NCBI GenBank assembly: GCA_031265875.1
Contig: JAISCA010000002.1
Location: 1 to 64,000 of the forward strand
Source of the DNA: Propionibacteriaceae bacterium
GTDB taxonomy: Bacteria > Actinomycetota > Actinomycetes > Propionibacteriales > Propionibacteriaceae
DNA length: 64,000 nucleotides
Direction: 5' to 3'
Of the stretch, positions 16,903-27,923 are shown piece after piece. The notes beneath the pieces were generated by a model. That model worked only from the letters and a program-made list of their open reading frames with translations. It had not been told where the DNA came from and ran no database searches. The position numbers and the translations under genes are program-made. Position 1 is the first letter of the stretch. The number at the start of each line of letters is the position of its first letter.

Positions 16903-17040
16903 CGACCGAGCACTTACGACGCCCGCTACGGCGTGTCGGATGCCGCAACTCTCCGCTCGGCGACGACGGCTCCCACCACCGAGCACTTACGACCCCATCA
17001 CCGCCCCACTACGGCGGGCGGGTGTCCGAGAGCCGACGTA
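16903..17040. repeat. Family A palindromic repeats (two adjacent degenerate copies)
   Basis: CGACCGAGCACTTACGACGCCCGCTACGGCGTGTCGGATGCCGCAACTCTCCGCTCGGCGACGACGG; second GAGCACTTACGACCCC at 16981. Confidence 0.75.
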
Positions 17041-17050
17041 GCATGAGGAC

Positions 17051-17659
17051 ATGGGTCATCACGGGGGACATGGGCACGGGCGGGACATGGAGTTCGACGC
17101 CGCCCGCTACGAGAGCGGGGCGCAGGGGCGGTTCAGCCAGCGCTTCCACCGGCTGATCGTCGAGCAGGCGCCGCTGCGGCCAGGGGCCCAGGTGCTCGAC
17201 GTCGGCTGTGGGCCGGGTCTCTTGCTGGCCCGGTTGCAGGACCGCTGCGCCATCCTAGGGCACGGGGTCGACCTCGATCAGGGCATGTTGGAGGCGGCGC
17301 GGCGACGTTGCCCGGACCTGGAGTTCGCGCTGGCCTCCAGCGAAGCCCTCCCCTTCGCCGACGGGGTCTTCGACCTGGTGACGGTCAGCCTGGCCTACCA
17401 CCATTTCCACGACCAGGCCGGCTTCGCCCGTGAGATCCGCCGAGTCCTGAAGCCGGCTGGACAGCTCCTGATCGCCGAGCCCCGCTGGCCGGCCCCGGTC
17501 CGAGGCCTCCTCAACGCCGCTTTCCGGCGGCGGGGCGTGGTCGCCCGCTTCGACGGACCGGCCCGTGTCGCCACCGACCTGATGGCGGCCGGCTTCCAGC
17601 CGGTCCGGCGGCGGACCCGGGGCCTGGCCCAGGTCTACGTGTTGGCGCCCCGGCCTTGA
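17051..17659 (+). CDS. Class I SAM-dependent methyltransferase
   Basis: GAQVLDVGCGPGLLLARL and DLVTVSLAYHHFHDQAGFAREIRRVLKPAGQLLIAEP. Confidence 0.9.
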   Translation: MGHHGGHGHGRDMEFDAARYESGAQGRFSQRFHRLIVEQAPLRPGAQVLDVGCGPGLLLARLQDRCAILGHGVDLDQGMLEAARRRCPDLEFALASSEALPFADGVFDLVTVSLAYHHFHDQAGFAREIRRVLKPAGQLLIAEPRWPAPVRGLLNAAFRRRGVVARFDGPARVATDLMAAGFQPVRRRTRGLAQVYVLAPRP

Positions 17660-17785
17660 GCCGGTTGAGTGTCGAGGCCCGTCAATGAGACCGGTCAGGC
17701 CGATTGAAGGGAACGTCGCGCTGGTGCTGGCGAGTGAGCCGATCGCAGCGTTGCGGCCCGGCCGGGCCGATAGAGTGAGCGCCCT

Positions 17786-20236
17786 ATGACTGAGCCGCTC
17801 TTCGCGTCGCCCGCGCCCGCCCCTGGTCTGAGGGCGCCGGCCGGGGTCGATTTGCTGTCCGACCTCAACCCGCCACAACGGGAGGCGGTGGCCCACCTGG
17901 GCGCACCTCTGCTGGTGGTGGCGGGGGCCGGGTCGGGCAAGACCCGGGTGCTGACCCGGCGGATCGCCTATCTAGTGGCGGAGCGGGGGGTCCATCCCGG
18001 CTCCATCCTGGCCATCACCTTCACCAACAAGGCCGCCGCCGAGATGCGTCACCGGGTCGAGGAACTGGTCGGGCGCCGGGCCCGGCTGATGTGGGTGTCG
18101 ACCTTCCACAGCGCCTGCGTCCGTATCCTGCGGGCCGACATCGACAAATTCGGTTGGTCGAAGTCCTTCTCCATCTATGACGACGCCGACTCCAAGCGGC
18201 TGCTCTCCCAGGTTCTGCGCGATCTCAACCTCGACGTCAAGCAATTCCCCATCCGACAGGTCCGCAGCTGGGTGTCGCAGCAGAAGAACGACCTGATCGA
18301 CTTCGAGCGGGCCGCCGCCCAAGTCGGCCAGCACCCCCTGCGGCGACATTACGCGGAGGTCTACGCCGAGTACCAAAGCCGCTTGGAACGGGCCAACGCG
18401 CTCGATTTCGACGACCTCATCATGATGACGGTCAATCTGTTCGAGGCCTTCCCGGCCGTGCGCGAGGCCTACCGACGGCGTTTCCGGCACGTCCTGGTGG
18501 ACGAGTACCAAGACACCAACCCGGCGCAGTACGCCTTGGTCCGTCAGCTCTGCGCCCCCGCGCCGACAGGCGGTCCAGCCGTCGCCATCGAAGCGCCGGA
18601 ACTGATGGTGGTGGGCGACTCGGACCAGTCGATCTACGCCTTCCGGGGCGCCACCATCCGTAACATCCTCGATTTCGAAGCCGATTTCCCCGGCGCGCGC
18701 ACCATCGTCTTGGAGCAGAACTACCGCTCCACCCAAAACGTCTTGGCGGCGGCCAACGCCGTCATCAAGAACAACCGTGACCGGCCGGCCAAGAACCTCT
18801 GGAGCCAGGCCGAGGCGGGGCCTCTGATCACGGGGTACGTCGGCGACAGCGAGCACGACGAGGCCCAGTTCATCGCCCAAGAGATCGCCCAGTTGGCCGA
18901 GCAGGGGCTGACCCGCAACCAGGACACGGCCGTCTTCTATCGCACCAACGCCCAGTCCCGCGCCCTGGAGGAGGTCTTCATCCGGGTCGGGCTGCCCTAC
19001 AAAGTGGTCGGTGGGGTGCGTTTCTACGAGCGGCGCGAGGTGCGCGATGTCATCGCCTATCTCAGAGCGGTGGCCAACCCGGCTGACGATGTGTCGCTGC
19101 GGCGCATCGTCAACGTGCCCAAGCGCGGCGTCGGCGCCACCAGCCAAGCCATCTTGGATCGCTACGCCAGCGACCATGGCCTCACCTGGTCGGGCGCCCT
19201 GGAGCGGCTGGACCAGATCGCGGGGTTGTCCCCCCGGGCGGTCCGGCCGCTGGCCGAGTTCGCCCAGATCCTGGACCAGCACCGTCAGATGGTCGACCAG
19301 GGCCGGCCGGCCGACCAGATTCTGGCCAGTCTGCTGGACGCCTCCGGCTATGTCGCCGAGTTGTCCCAATCGAGCGATCCGCAGGACCAGACCCGGTTGG
19401 AGAATGTGGCCGAACTGCTGGCCGTGGCGGTCGAGTTCGTCCAACAGGCCCATGTCGTCGAGGTCGACCCGGCGGACCGCGCCGAGGAATCCGCCGCTGA
19501 CTCCGGAGCGGCGGCCGAGCCGGGGCCGGCCCGGCCCGGGGCGACGGTGTCGGGCGAGGCCTCCCTGTTGGGGGCGGCCGAACCGGACGACTCCCTGGCC
19601 GCCTTCCTGGAGCGGATCGCCCTGGTAGCTGATTCGGACCAACTGCCCGAGGACGGCGGCGAGGTCGATCAGGTCACTTTGATGACCTTGCACACGGCCA
19701 AGGGTTTGGAGTTCGACACCGTTTTCGTGACCGGTTTCGAAGACGGCGTCTTCCCCCACGAGCGGGCCATGGAGGACAAAGGCGAGCTGGAGGAGGAGCG
19801 GCGGCTGGCCTACGTCGGCATCACGCGGGCGCGGCGCCGGTTGTACCTGACCCGGGCCGTCGTGCGTACGCTCTGGGGCAGCCCGAGCTACAACCCGCCC
19901 AGTCGCTTCCTGGATGAGATCCCAGCCCATCTGTTCGACTGGCGCCGGCTGCAGCCGGTGGCCGACTGGCGGACCAGCCAAGCGGAGCCGGTCCGTTCGT
20001 CCTTGCCGACCGGAGCCGGCTCGTCCGACCGCCTGCGCCAGCAGGTGGCTCAGCGCCGCCCGGCCCGGCCGGTGGCCGACCTGGCCCTGGGCGACCGGGT
20101 CCTGCACACCAGTTTCGGCTTGGGCCAGGTGGTCGACCTGACTGGCAGCGGGCCTCAGACGGTGGCTGAGGTGGACTTCGGCTCGCGGGGCCGTAAGCGC
20201 CTGTCCTTGCTCTACGCCCCCCTGGAGAAAATCTGA
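17786..20236 (+). CDS. pcrA: UvrD/PcrA-type ATP-dependent DNA helicase
   Basis: LNPPQREAVAHLGAPLLVVAGAGSGKTRVLTRRIAYL; TNKAAAEMRHRV; VDEYQDTNPAQY; LMTLHTAKGLEFDTVFVTGFEDGVFPH. Confidence 0.97.
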   Translation: MTEPLFASPAPAPGLRAPAGVDLLSDLNPPQREAVAHLGAPLLVVAGAGSGKTRVLTRRIAYLVAERGVHPGSILAITFTNKAAAEMRHRVEELVGRRARLMWVSTFHSACVRILRADIDKFGWSKSFSIYDDADSKRLLSQVLRDLNLDVKQFPIRQVRSWVSQQKNDLIDFERAAAQVGQHPLRRHYAEVYAEYQSRLERANALDFDDLIMMTVNLFEAFPAVREAYRRRFRHVLVDEYQDTNPAQYALVRQLCAPAPTGGPAVAIEAPELMVVGDSDQSIYAFRGATIRNILDFEADFPGARTIVLEQNYRSTQNVLAAANAVIKNNRDRPAKNLWSQAEAGPLITGYVGDSEHDEAQFIAQEIAQLAEQGLTRNQDTAVFYRTNAQSRALEEVFIRVGLPYKVVGGVRFYERREVRDVIAYLRAVANPADDVSLRRIVNVPKRGVGATSQAILDRYASDHGLTWSGALERLDQIAGLSPRAVRPLAEFAQILDQHRQMVDQGRPADQILASLLDASGYVAELSQSSDPQDQTRLENVAELLAVAVEFVQQAHVVEVDPADRAEESAADSGAAAEPGPARPGATVSGEASLLGAAEPDDSLAAFLERIALVADSDQLPEDGGEVDQVTLMTLHTAKGLEFDTVFVTGFEDGVFPHERAMEDKGELEEERRLAYVGITRARRRLYLTRAVVRTLWGSPSYNPPSRFLDEIPAHLFDWRRLQPVADWRTSQAEPVRSSLPTGAGSSDRLRQQVAQRRPARPVADLALGDRVLHTSFGLGQVVDLTGSGPQTVAEVDFGSRGRKRLSLLYAPLEKI

Positions 20237-20318
20237 GGCGGGCGAGGGCTGGGTTTAACCGTGCTGGGCGTGTCCCAGCCAGGCTGGGCCAAGGCAGCCG
20301 GAACGATGGACGCTGAGT

Positions 20319-22463
20319 ATGAGAAGCCCTAATGCGCGTTCGAAGTCCCGTCGCTCCCGTGTCAGCGTGGAGGTGCGATCGGTCGATCCGGCGCGCTTAG
20401 CTCCGAGCGCTCCGACCCTGCCCTGGTGGCTGGCGGCCGGGGGCGGGGCCGCGCTGGCGGCCGCCGCCGGCTGGGTCATCGTGGCCGCCGCCACGGTGGT
20501 GGGCCAGGTCGGGGCCGAGGGCCGGGTCGGTTCGGCCAGCTTCGGTTTGGCCACTCAGCTGTGGCTCTTGGCCCACGGCGGACCGGCCCTGATCGACGGC
20601 GTGCGCGTCACCCTGGCGCCGCTCAGCCTGACGGCGCTGGTGGCGATCGGCTTGCATGGCGTGGCTGGGTATGCCGCCCGGCAAGCCCAACTGGGCCGCC
20701 CGAACCAAGTTTTGAGCGCGCCGGAGCGCCGTCGTCTCTGTCTCAGCTCGGCGGCCGTCCTGGGGGCGATGTACGCCGTGGTGGTGGGAGCGGTGGTGGT
20801 TCTCAGCGGCCTGGCCATCGAGTCGGGCCTGCGGGCCGTGGCGGTGGCTTTCGGATTGGCCGGTCTGATCGGTCTGGTCGGAGCCAGCCAAGCGGTCGGC
20901 TGGCGGCCCCAATTGACTTGGCCGGCCTGGGCCAGGGCCATTCCCCGGGCCGTTCTGACCGCGGTCTTGGTCCTGTCCTTGGGCGGCGTGGTCGCCACCG
21001 TGGTCAGTCTGGTGGCCCACCGTCAGATGGTGGCCGGGTTGACCGCTCAGCTGGCTCCGGACGGGACCGGCGCCATTCTGTTGAGCCTGCTGCAGGGGGC
21101 CTACCTGGTCAACGTCGTGGTCTGGGCCGCCGCTTGGACCTTGGGGGCTGGTTTCAGCTTGGGCGACCAGTCCTTCGTCTCCTTGATGGGCAACCAGGTC
21201 GAGGTGCTGCCCAGCTTCCCCCTGATCGGGGCCATCCCCCAAGCCAGTCCCGCTCCTTGGACCAATCTGATCTGGTTGGTCTGGGGCGTGCTGGCCGGTG
21301 CCGCCGCCGCCGTCATCGTGCTGCGCTCCCGTCGGCGCGCCCGCTTCGACGAGACCGCTTTGGTGGGCGGTTTGAGTGGAGTCTTGGCTGGCTTCGCCTT
21401 TTGGCTCCTGTCCACTCTGGCCCGGGGCGATCTGGGTTCCATCCGACTGACCGGACTGGGGCCGCGCCTGCCCGAGCTGGCCGTCATGGCCCCGACCCTG
21501 CTCGGTCTGGCCGGCTTGGCCGCCGGGCTCGTCCTCGGCTTGCTCCGGCCGCCCGTCGGGCTAGCGGCGGGTTTGACCGTCGCTCCGAGCCAGGGGGCCG
21601 CTCCAGATCAGGCCGCCGCTCCCGAACCGATCTCCGACCCGGGTACGACCACCGCTCCGGACTCGCCCATCGCCTCAGACCCGGTTCCCGACCCAGACCC
21701 GACTACAGCCATAGGTCAGGGGGCCGCTCTAGATCGGGCCGCCGGGCCGGATCCGATCGCTGCGCCGGAGCCGATTCCCGTTCCGGACCTGTCGTCCGGT
21801 TCAGACCCGACTGCGGCCCCGGGTCAAGGGGTCGCCGCCGGACAGGCCGCCGCTCCAGAACCGATCGCCAGCCCCGATCCGGCCATCGCTCCGAACTCGA
21901 CGGCCGCTCCCATCCCGGCCGCCCAGCCGGGTCCGACCGTGACCGAGCCGGGTCCGACTAGCGCGCCAGATCCGACTCCCGCCCTAGACCCGGTCTCCGA
22001 GCCGAGCCCGACCTCAAGGTCGGATCATGGTTCCGCCGCCAGTCCGGACAGCCCCACCCCAGCGGGCCTGGCCTCGGGGCTGGTAGAGGGGGATCAGGTC
22101 GCCCTGGCCGGCTCTGCCTATCGGATTCCGGCCGACCAGTCGGACAGCGGTGTCCGGCGGGTCGGGGACGGCACCCGACTGTTCCGCTTGCGCCGAGCCG
22201 GCCGCGCCGCCGAGACCGTTGACAGTGGGTCCAGTCCGGCCGAGCTGGCAGAGACCCAGGCGCTGCCGCCCGAGGCGCTGCCCACCGAGCCGCTGCCAGC
22301 GGCCCAACGGCCGGCCCAGCCAGGCCGGCCCGTCATCCAGCCCCGCTTGATCGGCTGGCCCGGCCCGGCCGCCCCCAGCCCGTCTTCGGGCCGCCGCTCA
22401 GAACCGGACGTGCCGCCCGACCAGCTCCCGCTCGACTTCACTGACCCGAACGACCTGATCTGA
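20319..22463 (+). CDS. Polytopic membrane protein (DUF6350-like) with long Pro/Ala/Asp-rich C-terminal tail
   Basis: Multiple TM segments, then low-complexity (PDPTTA..AAPEPI) tail; located upstream of purN. Confidence 0.7.
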   Translation: MRSPNARSKSRRSRVSVEVRSVDPARLAPSAPTLPWWLAAGGGAALAAAAGWVIVAAATVVGQVGAEGRVGSASFGLATQLWLLAHGGPALIDGVRVTLAPLSLTALVAIGLHGVAGYAARQAQLGRPNQVLSAPERRRLCLSSAAVLGAMYAVVVGAVVVLSGLAIESGLRAVAVAFGLAGLIGLVGASQAVGWRPQLTWPAWARAIPRAVLTAVLVLSLGGVVATVVSLVAHRQMVAGLTAQLAPDGTGAILLSLLQGAYLVNVVVWAAAWTLGAGFSLGDQSFVSLMGNQVEVLPSFPLIGAIPQASPAPWTNLIWLVWGVLAGAAAAVIVLRSRRRARFDETALVGGLSGVLAGFAFWLLSTLARGDLGSIRLTGLGPRLPELAVMAPTLLGLAGLAAGLVLGLLRPPVGLAAGLTVAPSQGAAPDQAAAPEPISDPGTTTAPDSPIASDPVPDPDPTTAIGQGAALDRAAGPDPIAAPEPIPVPDLSSGSDPTAAPGQGVAAGQAAAPEPIASPDPAIAPNSTAAPIPAAQPGPTVTEPGPTSAPDPTPALDPVSEPSPTSRSDHGSAASPDSPTPAGLASGLVEGDQVALAGSAYRIPADQSDSGVRRVGDGTRLFRLRRAGRAAETVDSGSSPAELAETQALPPEALPTEPLPAAQRPAQPGRPVIQPRLIGWPGPAAPSPSSGRRSEPDVPPDQLPLDFTDPNDLI

Positions 22464-22483
22464 CTCCCGGACCCCATCGTCCC

Positions 22484-23048
22484 CAGACACCACTTCGGCG
22501 TGTCGGTGTAAGCAACTGCTCTGTCGATCGGCGGCGGGAGTGGAGCTTACGGCGGGGCGGAGCCACCCGTGAAGAGAGCCACAACCGCCAGAACCCCTCG
22601 CCTCCTTGACACCCCACCCCGACGACACCGAGCCGACGACGGACCACCCGCTCCACCGCAACTCACCACGGGGGCACCCGCCCCGACACCCCCTGGCCTC
22701 CGGCCGCCCTACGGGCGGCCGGATCAGAAGATGTCTGCCGTATCTCCCCGCGGGGTCAGCACGGATGGTCGATTCAGTCGACAGAGTCGCTTCCGGCGTC
22801 CCCACCGGGGCTTCGGGCTGGATCCGGTGAGGTTCGGCAACTGAGATGGGAACGATTGAGCAGTTACAGACACCGCTTCCGGCGTGTCGGGAGGAGCAAC
22901 TGCTCAATCGGCGATGTGGGTGGGGATGCGGGGGCGAGGACTACGGTGTCGCTTCGGCAGCGTCGTTTCGGCAGTGTTGGCGGACGCAACTGCTCAATCA
23001 GCAACTGAGATGGGAACGGTTGAGCAGTTACGGACACCGCTTCGGCAT
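22484..23048. repeat. Repeat-dense intergenic region: several family A copies around a family B copy
   Basis: Includes ATTGAGCAGTT...AACTGCTCAAT perfect stem (22855-22908) and a near-identical direct repeat GCAACTGAGATGGGAACGRTTGAGCAGTTACRGACACCGCTTC at 22837 and 23001 (164-bp spacing). Confidence 0.8.
22700..22833 (+). repeat. Family B structured repeat, copy 2
   Basis: CCGGCCGCCCTACGGGCGGCCGGATCAGAAGATGTCTGCCGTATCTCCCC...TTCCGGCGTCCCCACCGGGGCTTCGGGCTGGATCCGGTG; homologous to 894-1027. Confidence 0.75.
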
Positions 23049-23234
23049 CGTCCCCATCGTCTCTGGCGTATCGATCGCTCTGTCGCGAGCGATAGCGTCA
23101 ACCAGCGGACGATCCGCCCCGGGACACTCCGGGACAGGCCGGTCTAAGTGCCGGGATCGCTCGCTCGGCGATGGCGGCGTCGGGCGGGTGGTGACAGCGG
23201 TGGCCGGCTGGAGGCGACGGGCGGCTTCCACCAC

Positions 23235-23257
23235 GAACTTCCGGCGAGGGACACTAG
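23235..23257. repeat. Solo terminal repeat of family C (identical to right end of C2)
   Basis: GAACTTCCGGCGAGGGACACTAG, 23/23 identical to 13015-13037. Confidence 0.85.
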
Positions 23258-23268
23258 GATGACGTACT

Positions 23269-23868
23269 GTGCCGAGTCGATCTGAACGCCCTGGAGTGGC
23301 GGTCCTGATCTCAGGGTCCGGGTCCCTGCTGCGAGCCCTGATCGAGGCCAGTCAGTCAGGCCGGCTGGAGGTCGAGCTGGTCGGAGTGGGGTCGGACCGG
23401 ACCGCCGAGGGGCTGATCTGGGCCGAACAGGCCGGTCTGCCCAACTTCGTCTGGCCACTGGAAGCCGCCGCCGACCGGGCCGAATGGGATCGCGGCCTGA
23501 CCCGCCGGGTCGCCGCCTGGGAACCTGAATTGGTGCTCTCGCTCGGCTTCATGAGGCTGCTCGGACCGGCCTTCTTGGACCGTTTCGAAGGCCGTTGCCT
23601 CAACACCCACCCATCGCTGCTGCCCAGTTTCCCCGGCCGGCGAGCCGTCCGGGACGCTTTGGCCGGCGGCGTCAAGCTGACCGGTTGCACCATCTTCCAA
23701 GTCGACGCCGGCGTCGACACCGGCCCCATCGTGGCTCAAGCCGCCGTGCCGGTGCTGCCTCAAGACGATGAGACCAGTTTGCACGAGCGCGTCAAGACGG
23801 CAGAACGTCAATTGTTAATTGATGTCATTGGGGAATGGCCGTTCGGCCGGAGAGGCGACTATGACTGA
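23269..23868 (+). CDS. purN: Phosphoribosylglycinamide formyltransferase
   Basis: [62 protein letters not shown]. Start codon may be GTG 23269. Confidence 0.95.
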   Translation: MPSRSERPGVAVLISGSGSLLRALIEASQSGRLEVELVGVGSDRTAEGLIWAEQAGLPNFVWPLEAAADRAEWDRGLTRRVAAWEPELVLSLGFMRLLGPAFLDRFEGRCLNTHPSLLPSFPGRRAVRDALAGGVKLTGCTIFQVDAGVDTGPIVAQAAVPVLPQDDETSLHERVKTAERQLLIDVIGEWPFGRRGDYD

Positions 23869-25414
23869 CCGTATTCCGATCCGACGCGCCCTAGTCAGCG
23901 TCTATGACAAAACTGGTTTAGAGGAGCTAGGCCGGGCCCTGGCTCAAGCCCAGGTGCGGGTCGTCTCGACCGGTAGCACCGCCGCCCGTTTGCGCCAAGC
24001 TGGCTTGGAAGTGACCGAGGTGGCCGATCTGACCGGTTTCCCGGAGTGTCTGGGCGGCCGGGTCAAGACCCTGCATCCGGTGATCCACGCCGGTCTGCTG
24101 GCCGATCGGCGGCAGCCCTCACACATCGAGCAGTTGGCCGACCTGGGGGTCGAGCCCTTCGACCTGGTGGTCTCCAATCTCTACCCCTTCGCCCAGACCG
24201 TGGCCTCGGGGGCCAGCCTGGACGACTGCGTCGAGCAGATCGACATCGGCGGCCCCAGTTTGATGCGGGCGGCGGCCAAGAACCACCCTAGCGTCGCCAT
24301 CGTGACCGCCCCGGAGCAGTACGAGAGCCTCAAGACCGCCCTCATCTTGGGCGGGTACACCCTGGCCGAGCGCCAGACGCTGGCCAAGGCGGCCTTCCAG
24401 CGCAGCGCCAGCTACGACGCCCAAGTCGCCACTTGGATGACCGAGGTGGCCTTCCCCGACCCCACCCGGTCCAAGCCGGAGTGGATCGGGCAGACCTGGC
24501 GCCAGGTGGCCGAGCTGCGCTACGGCGAGAACGCGCACCAAACCGCCGCCCTCTACAGCGGCCAGGGGACCGGCGGTTTGGCCCGGGCCAGCCAACTCGG
24601 CGGCAAGGCCATGTCGTACAACAACTACGTCGACGCCGAAGCGGCTTATCGGGCGGTGGGCGATTTCAGCGCCCCGGCCGTCGCCATCATGAAGCACTCC
24701 AACCCCTGTGGCATCGCCGTGGGCGAGAACATCGCTCAGGCTCATCTGAAAGCCCACCAGTGCGACCCCCTGTCCGCCTACGGCGGCGTCATCGCGGCCA
24801 ATCGCCCGGTCGATCTGGCCCTGGCCGAGCAGATCGCGCCCATCTTCACCGAGGTCATCGTGGCGCCGGGTTACGAGCCGGCCGCCTTGGACCTGCTGCG
24901 GGGCAAGGCCAATCTGCGCGTCCTGGAGGCCGAGCCCTACGCCAGACCCCGCTCCGAGCAGCGGGCCATCTCCGGCGGCCTGCTGACTCAGGACCCGGAT
25001 CGGATCGACGCTCCCGGCGACGACCCGGCCCGCTGGGAGCTGAAGGCCGGCCAGCCGGTCGACTCCGAGACCTTGGCCGATCTGACCTTCGCCTGGCGGG
25101 CCTGCCGGGCGGTCAAGTCCAACGCCATCCTGCTGGCCCATTGCCAAGCCTCGGTCGGCGTCGGCATGGGCCAGGTCAATCGAGTCGACGCCTGCCGCCT
25201 GGCGGTGACCCGGGCGGGACAACGGGCCGAGGGGGCGGTGGCGGCCTCGGACGCTTTCTTCCCCTTCGCCGACGGCCCCGCCATCCTGTTGCAGGCCGGC
25301 GTCCGGGCCATCGTCGAACCGGGCGGATCGATCCGCGATCAAGAGACGGTCGAAGCCTGTCAGGCGGCCGGAGTGGCGTTGTACTTCACCGGCACCCGCC
25401 ACTTCTACCACTGA
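23861..25414 (+). CDS. purH: Bifunctional AICAR transformylase/IMP cyclohydrolase
   Basis: [57 protein letters not shown] 23861 overlaps purN end. Confidence 0.98.
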   Translation: MTDRIPIRRALVSVYDKTGLEELGRALAQAQVRVVSTGSTAARLRQAGLEVTEVADLTGFPECLGGRVKTLHPVIHAGLLADRRQPSHIEQLADLGVEPFDLVVSNLYPFAQTVASGASLDDCVEQIDIGGPSLMRAAAKNHPSVAIVTAPEQYESLKTALILGGYTLAERQTLAKAAFQRSASYDAQVATWMTEVAFPDPTRSKPEWIGQTWRQVAELRYGENAHQTAALYSGQGTGGLARASQLGGKAMSYNNYVDAEAAYRAVGDFSAPAVAIMKHSNPCGIAVGENIAQAHLKAHQCDPLSAYGGVIAANRPVDLALAEQIAPIFTEVIVAPGYEPAALDLLRGKANLRVLEAEPYARPRSEQRAISGGLLTQDPDRIDAPGDDPARWELKAGQPVDSETLADLTFAWRACRAVKSNAILLAHCQASVGVGMGQVNRVDACRLAVTRAGQRAEGAVAASDAFFPFADGPAILLQAGVRAIVEPGGSIRDQETVEACQAAGVALYFTGTRHFYH

Positions 25415-25430
25415 GCTAGGCGGTGTGGCG

Positions 25431-26285
25431 ATGAGCGCGTGTGTGATCGACGGCCTGGCCCAGGCCAGGCGGGTCAAAGCCGACCTGAGCCGACGGGTGG
25501 CGGCCTTGCGGGAGGCCGGGCACAGGGTCGGTCTGGGCACCATCCTGGTCGGGGACGACCCGGGCAGCCGGGCCTACGTGGCCGGCAAGCACCGGGACTG
25601 CGCCGAAGTCGGCCTCGACTCGATCCGGGTCGATCTGCCGGCCGACAGCGCTCCCGACCGGCTGGCCGAGGCCATCGAGCGGTTGAACCAGGACCCGGCT
25701 TGCACCGGCTACATCGTCCAGCTGCCGCTGCCGGGTGGCCTGGACGCCAACTGGGCCTTGTCCTTGATCGACCCGGCCAAAGACGCCGACGGCCTGCACC
25801 CAGTCAACCTGGGCCGGTTGGTCCTGGGGGCTCCAGCCCCCCTGCCTTGCACCCCCCGGGGCATCTTGGAATTGCTGCGCCAGTATCAGGTGCCGCTGGC
25901 CGGGGCCGAGGTCTGCGTGGTCGGCCGGGGTCCCACGGTGGGGCGTCCGCTCGGGCTGCTGTTGGGCCGTCGGAGCGAGAACGCCACCGTCACCTGCTGT
26001 CACTCGGCCACTCGCGATCTGGCCGGACACACCCGGCGGGCTGACATCGTGATCGCCGCCGCCGGTTCCCCCGGCCTGATCCGAGGCGACATGCTGGCCC
26101 CGGGCGCGGTCGTCGTCGACGTCGGTCTGACCCGGAGCGAGACCGGTCTTCAAGGCGATCTCGACCCCTCGGTCTGGCAGGTGGCCGCCTTGGTCTCGCC
26201 GACGCCGGGCGGGGTCGGGCCGATGACACGGGCCATGCTGTTGGCCAACGTGGTCGAACGGGCCGAAGCGCTGGCGCGGCCATGA
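25431..26285 (+). CDS. folD: Methylenetetrahydrofolate dehydrogenase/cyclohydrolase
   Basis: [54 protein letters not shown]. Confidence 0.97.
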   Translation: MSACVIDGLAQARRVKADLSRRVAALREAGHRVGLGTILVGDDPGSRAYVAGKHRDCAEVGLDSIRVDLPADSAPDRLAEAIERLNQDPACTGYIVQLPLPGGLDANWALSLIDPAKDADGLHPVNLGRLVLGAPAPLPCTPRGILELLRQYQVPLAGAEVCVVGRGPTVGRPLGLLLGRRSENATVTCCHSATRDLAGHTRRADIVIAAAGSPGLIRGDMLAPGAVVVDVGLTRSETGLQGDLDPSVWQVAALVSPTPGGVGPMTRAMLLANVVERAEALARP

Positions 26286-26587
26286 CCACGCCCGAGCGCC
26301 TGCCCCTGCGCCAACGGACCGGTCTCTTGGGCTTGGTGACACGGCAGTGGCCCTGGGTCCTGACAGTGGGGCTGGTGGCGGTCGGGTTGGTCCTGGTGGT
26401 CTTACGTCTGTGGCGGCCCGGCTGTGTCGTGGTCGGCGTCGGCACAGCGCTGGGCGGTTTGTTGCGCTGGCGTCTGCCCGACCCCGGCATCCTGGCCGTG
26501 CGGCGGCGGCGCTGGGACGTGCCTTTCTATCTGCTGCTGGGCGCTGGCATCGTCGTCTTCGCCCTCTGGGTGCCGAACCCGGTTTGA
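26282..26587 (+). CDS. DUF3017-like small membrane protein
   Basis: ATGA overlap with folD; three TM segments; conserved actinobacterial folD neighbour. Confidence 0.78.
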   Translation: MTTPERLPLRQRTGLLGLVTRQWPWVLTVGLVAVGLVLVVLRLWRPGCVVVGVGTALGGLLRWRLPDPGILAVRRRRWDVPFYLLLGAGIVVFALWVPNPV

Positions 26588-26719
26588 GGCGGCTCGACGC
26601 TCAAGCGGTGGTTGGGCCGGAGCGAGCGGACGGCGCTGGTGACACGGCCTCAGCCGCGCCGACCAGCGCCGTCTCTCAGTCTGTGGCGTCCAGCGGCGGA
26701 AGCGAGCTGGGACAACCGA

Positions 26720-27709
26720 TCAGATCAGGCCCAGGTCCTTGACCGCGTCGCGCTCATCGATCAACTCCGCCACCGAGGCGTCGATCTTGGCCCGGGAGAA
26801 GGCGTCGATCGACAGGCCTGGGACGATCTCATAGTCGCCTGAGCCGGTGCGCACCGGGAAGGACGAGATGATGCCTTCGGGCACGTCGTAGGAGCCGTCC
26901 GAGTAGACCGCCATCGAGGTCCAGTCGTCTTCTGGAGTGCCGAGGAACCAGTCGTGGACGTGCTCGACCGTGGCGTTGGCGGCCGAGGCGGCCGAGCTGG
27001 AGCCCCGGGCGGCGATGATGGCGGCGCCGCGCTTGGCCACCGTCGGGATGAAGTCGCTCTCCAGCCAGGCCTGATCGGACACCGCTTCGGCCGCGTTACG
27101 GCCGTCGGCCAAGGCGTGGAAGAGGTCAGGATATTGGGTCGAGGAGTGGTTGCCCCAGATCGTCATCCGCTTGATCGCCGTGACGGGCAAACCAAGTTTT
27201 GCTGCGATCTGGTTGATGGAACGATTGTGGTCCAGGCGGGTCAGGGCGCTGAAACGCTCCTTGGGAATATCACGAGCGTTGCTCATGGCGATGAGGGCGT
27301 TGGTGTTAGCCGGATTCCCGGTCACGCAGATACGGATGTCCGAGGCGGCCACCTCGTTGAGAGCCTTGCCTTGGGCGGTGAAGATGGCGCCGTTGGCGCT
27401 CAGCAGGTCGCCCCGCTCCATGCCGGCGGCGCGTGGACGGGCGCCGACCAGGAGGGCGATGTTGGCGCCGTCGAAGATCTGGAGGGCGTCGTCGCCGATC
27501 TCGACGCCGCTGAGCAGGGGGAAGGCGCAGTCGTCCAACTCCATGACGACCCCTTCGAGGGCCTTGAGGGCTGGGGTGATCTCCAGCAGGCGCAATTGGA
27601 CCGGCTGATCCGGCCCCAACAGGGCGCCGCTAGCGATGCGGAACAAGAGGCTGTAGCCGATCTGGCCGGCGGCGCCGGTGACCGCCACTTTTACGGGGGT
27701 ATGGCTCAT
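26720..27709 (-). CDS. mdh: Malate dehydrogenase
   Basis: [60 protein letters not shown]; start set at CAT 27707-27709. Confidence 0.97.
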   Translation of the reverse strand: MSHTPVKVAVTGAAGQIGYSLLFRIASGALLGPDQPVQLRLLEITPALKALEGVVMELDDCAFPLLSGVEIGDDALQIFDGANIALLVGARPRAAGMERGDLLSANGAIFTAQGKALNEVAASDIRICVTGNPANTNALIAMSNARDIPKERFSALTRLDHNRSINQIAAKLGLPVTAIKRMTIWGNHSSTQYPDLFHALADGRNAAEAVSDQAWLESDFIPTVAKRGAAIIAARGSSSAASAANATVEHVHDWFLGTPEDDWTSMAVYSDGSYDVPEGIISSFPVRTGSGDYEIVPGLSIDAFSRAKIDASVAELIDERDAVKDLGLI

Positions 27710-27923
27710 TGGGATGCACTCCTTCGGGGTCGGTGTCCTGCCCAGAACGCTAGCACTTGGAGGCCTGGGCGGACGCCCTGCCTCCGCTAGGCCATCGCCA
27801 AGGCCCCACTCGGCGGTCATTCGATCGGGAGACACGCCACTAAACTGGTTCGAAGTGAGTTCGGCCAGCCTTGGTCGCGGATGATCATGGTCGACCCCAG
27901 GGTCCAGGTGGGAGGTTCCGATC

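Noticed and set aside
16245-17156. 303-aa plus-strand ORF
   Set aside because: Overlaps the PLD-family gene out of frame and runs through family A repeats; no coherent domain.
17972-20107. 711-aa minus-strand ORF
   Set aside because: Antisense shadow of pcrA caused by high GC3; no family signature, and the sense strand encodes an unambiguous helicase.
22484-23257. Possible CRISPR array because of repeated ~45-nt blocks
   Set aside because: Only two or three diverged copies, irregular 164-bp spacing, internal palindromes, no cas genes.
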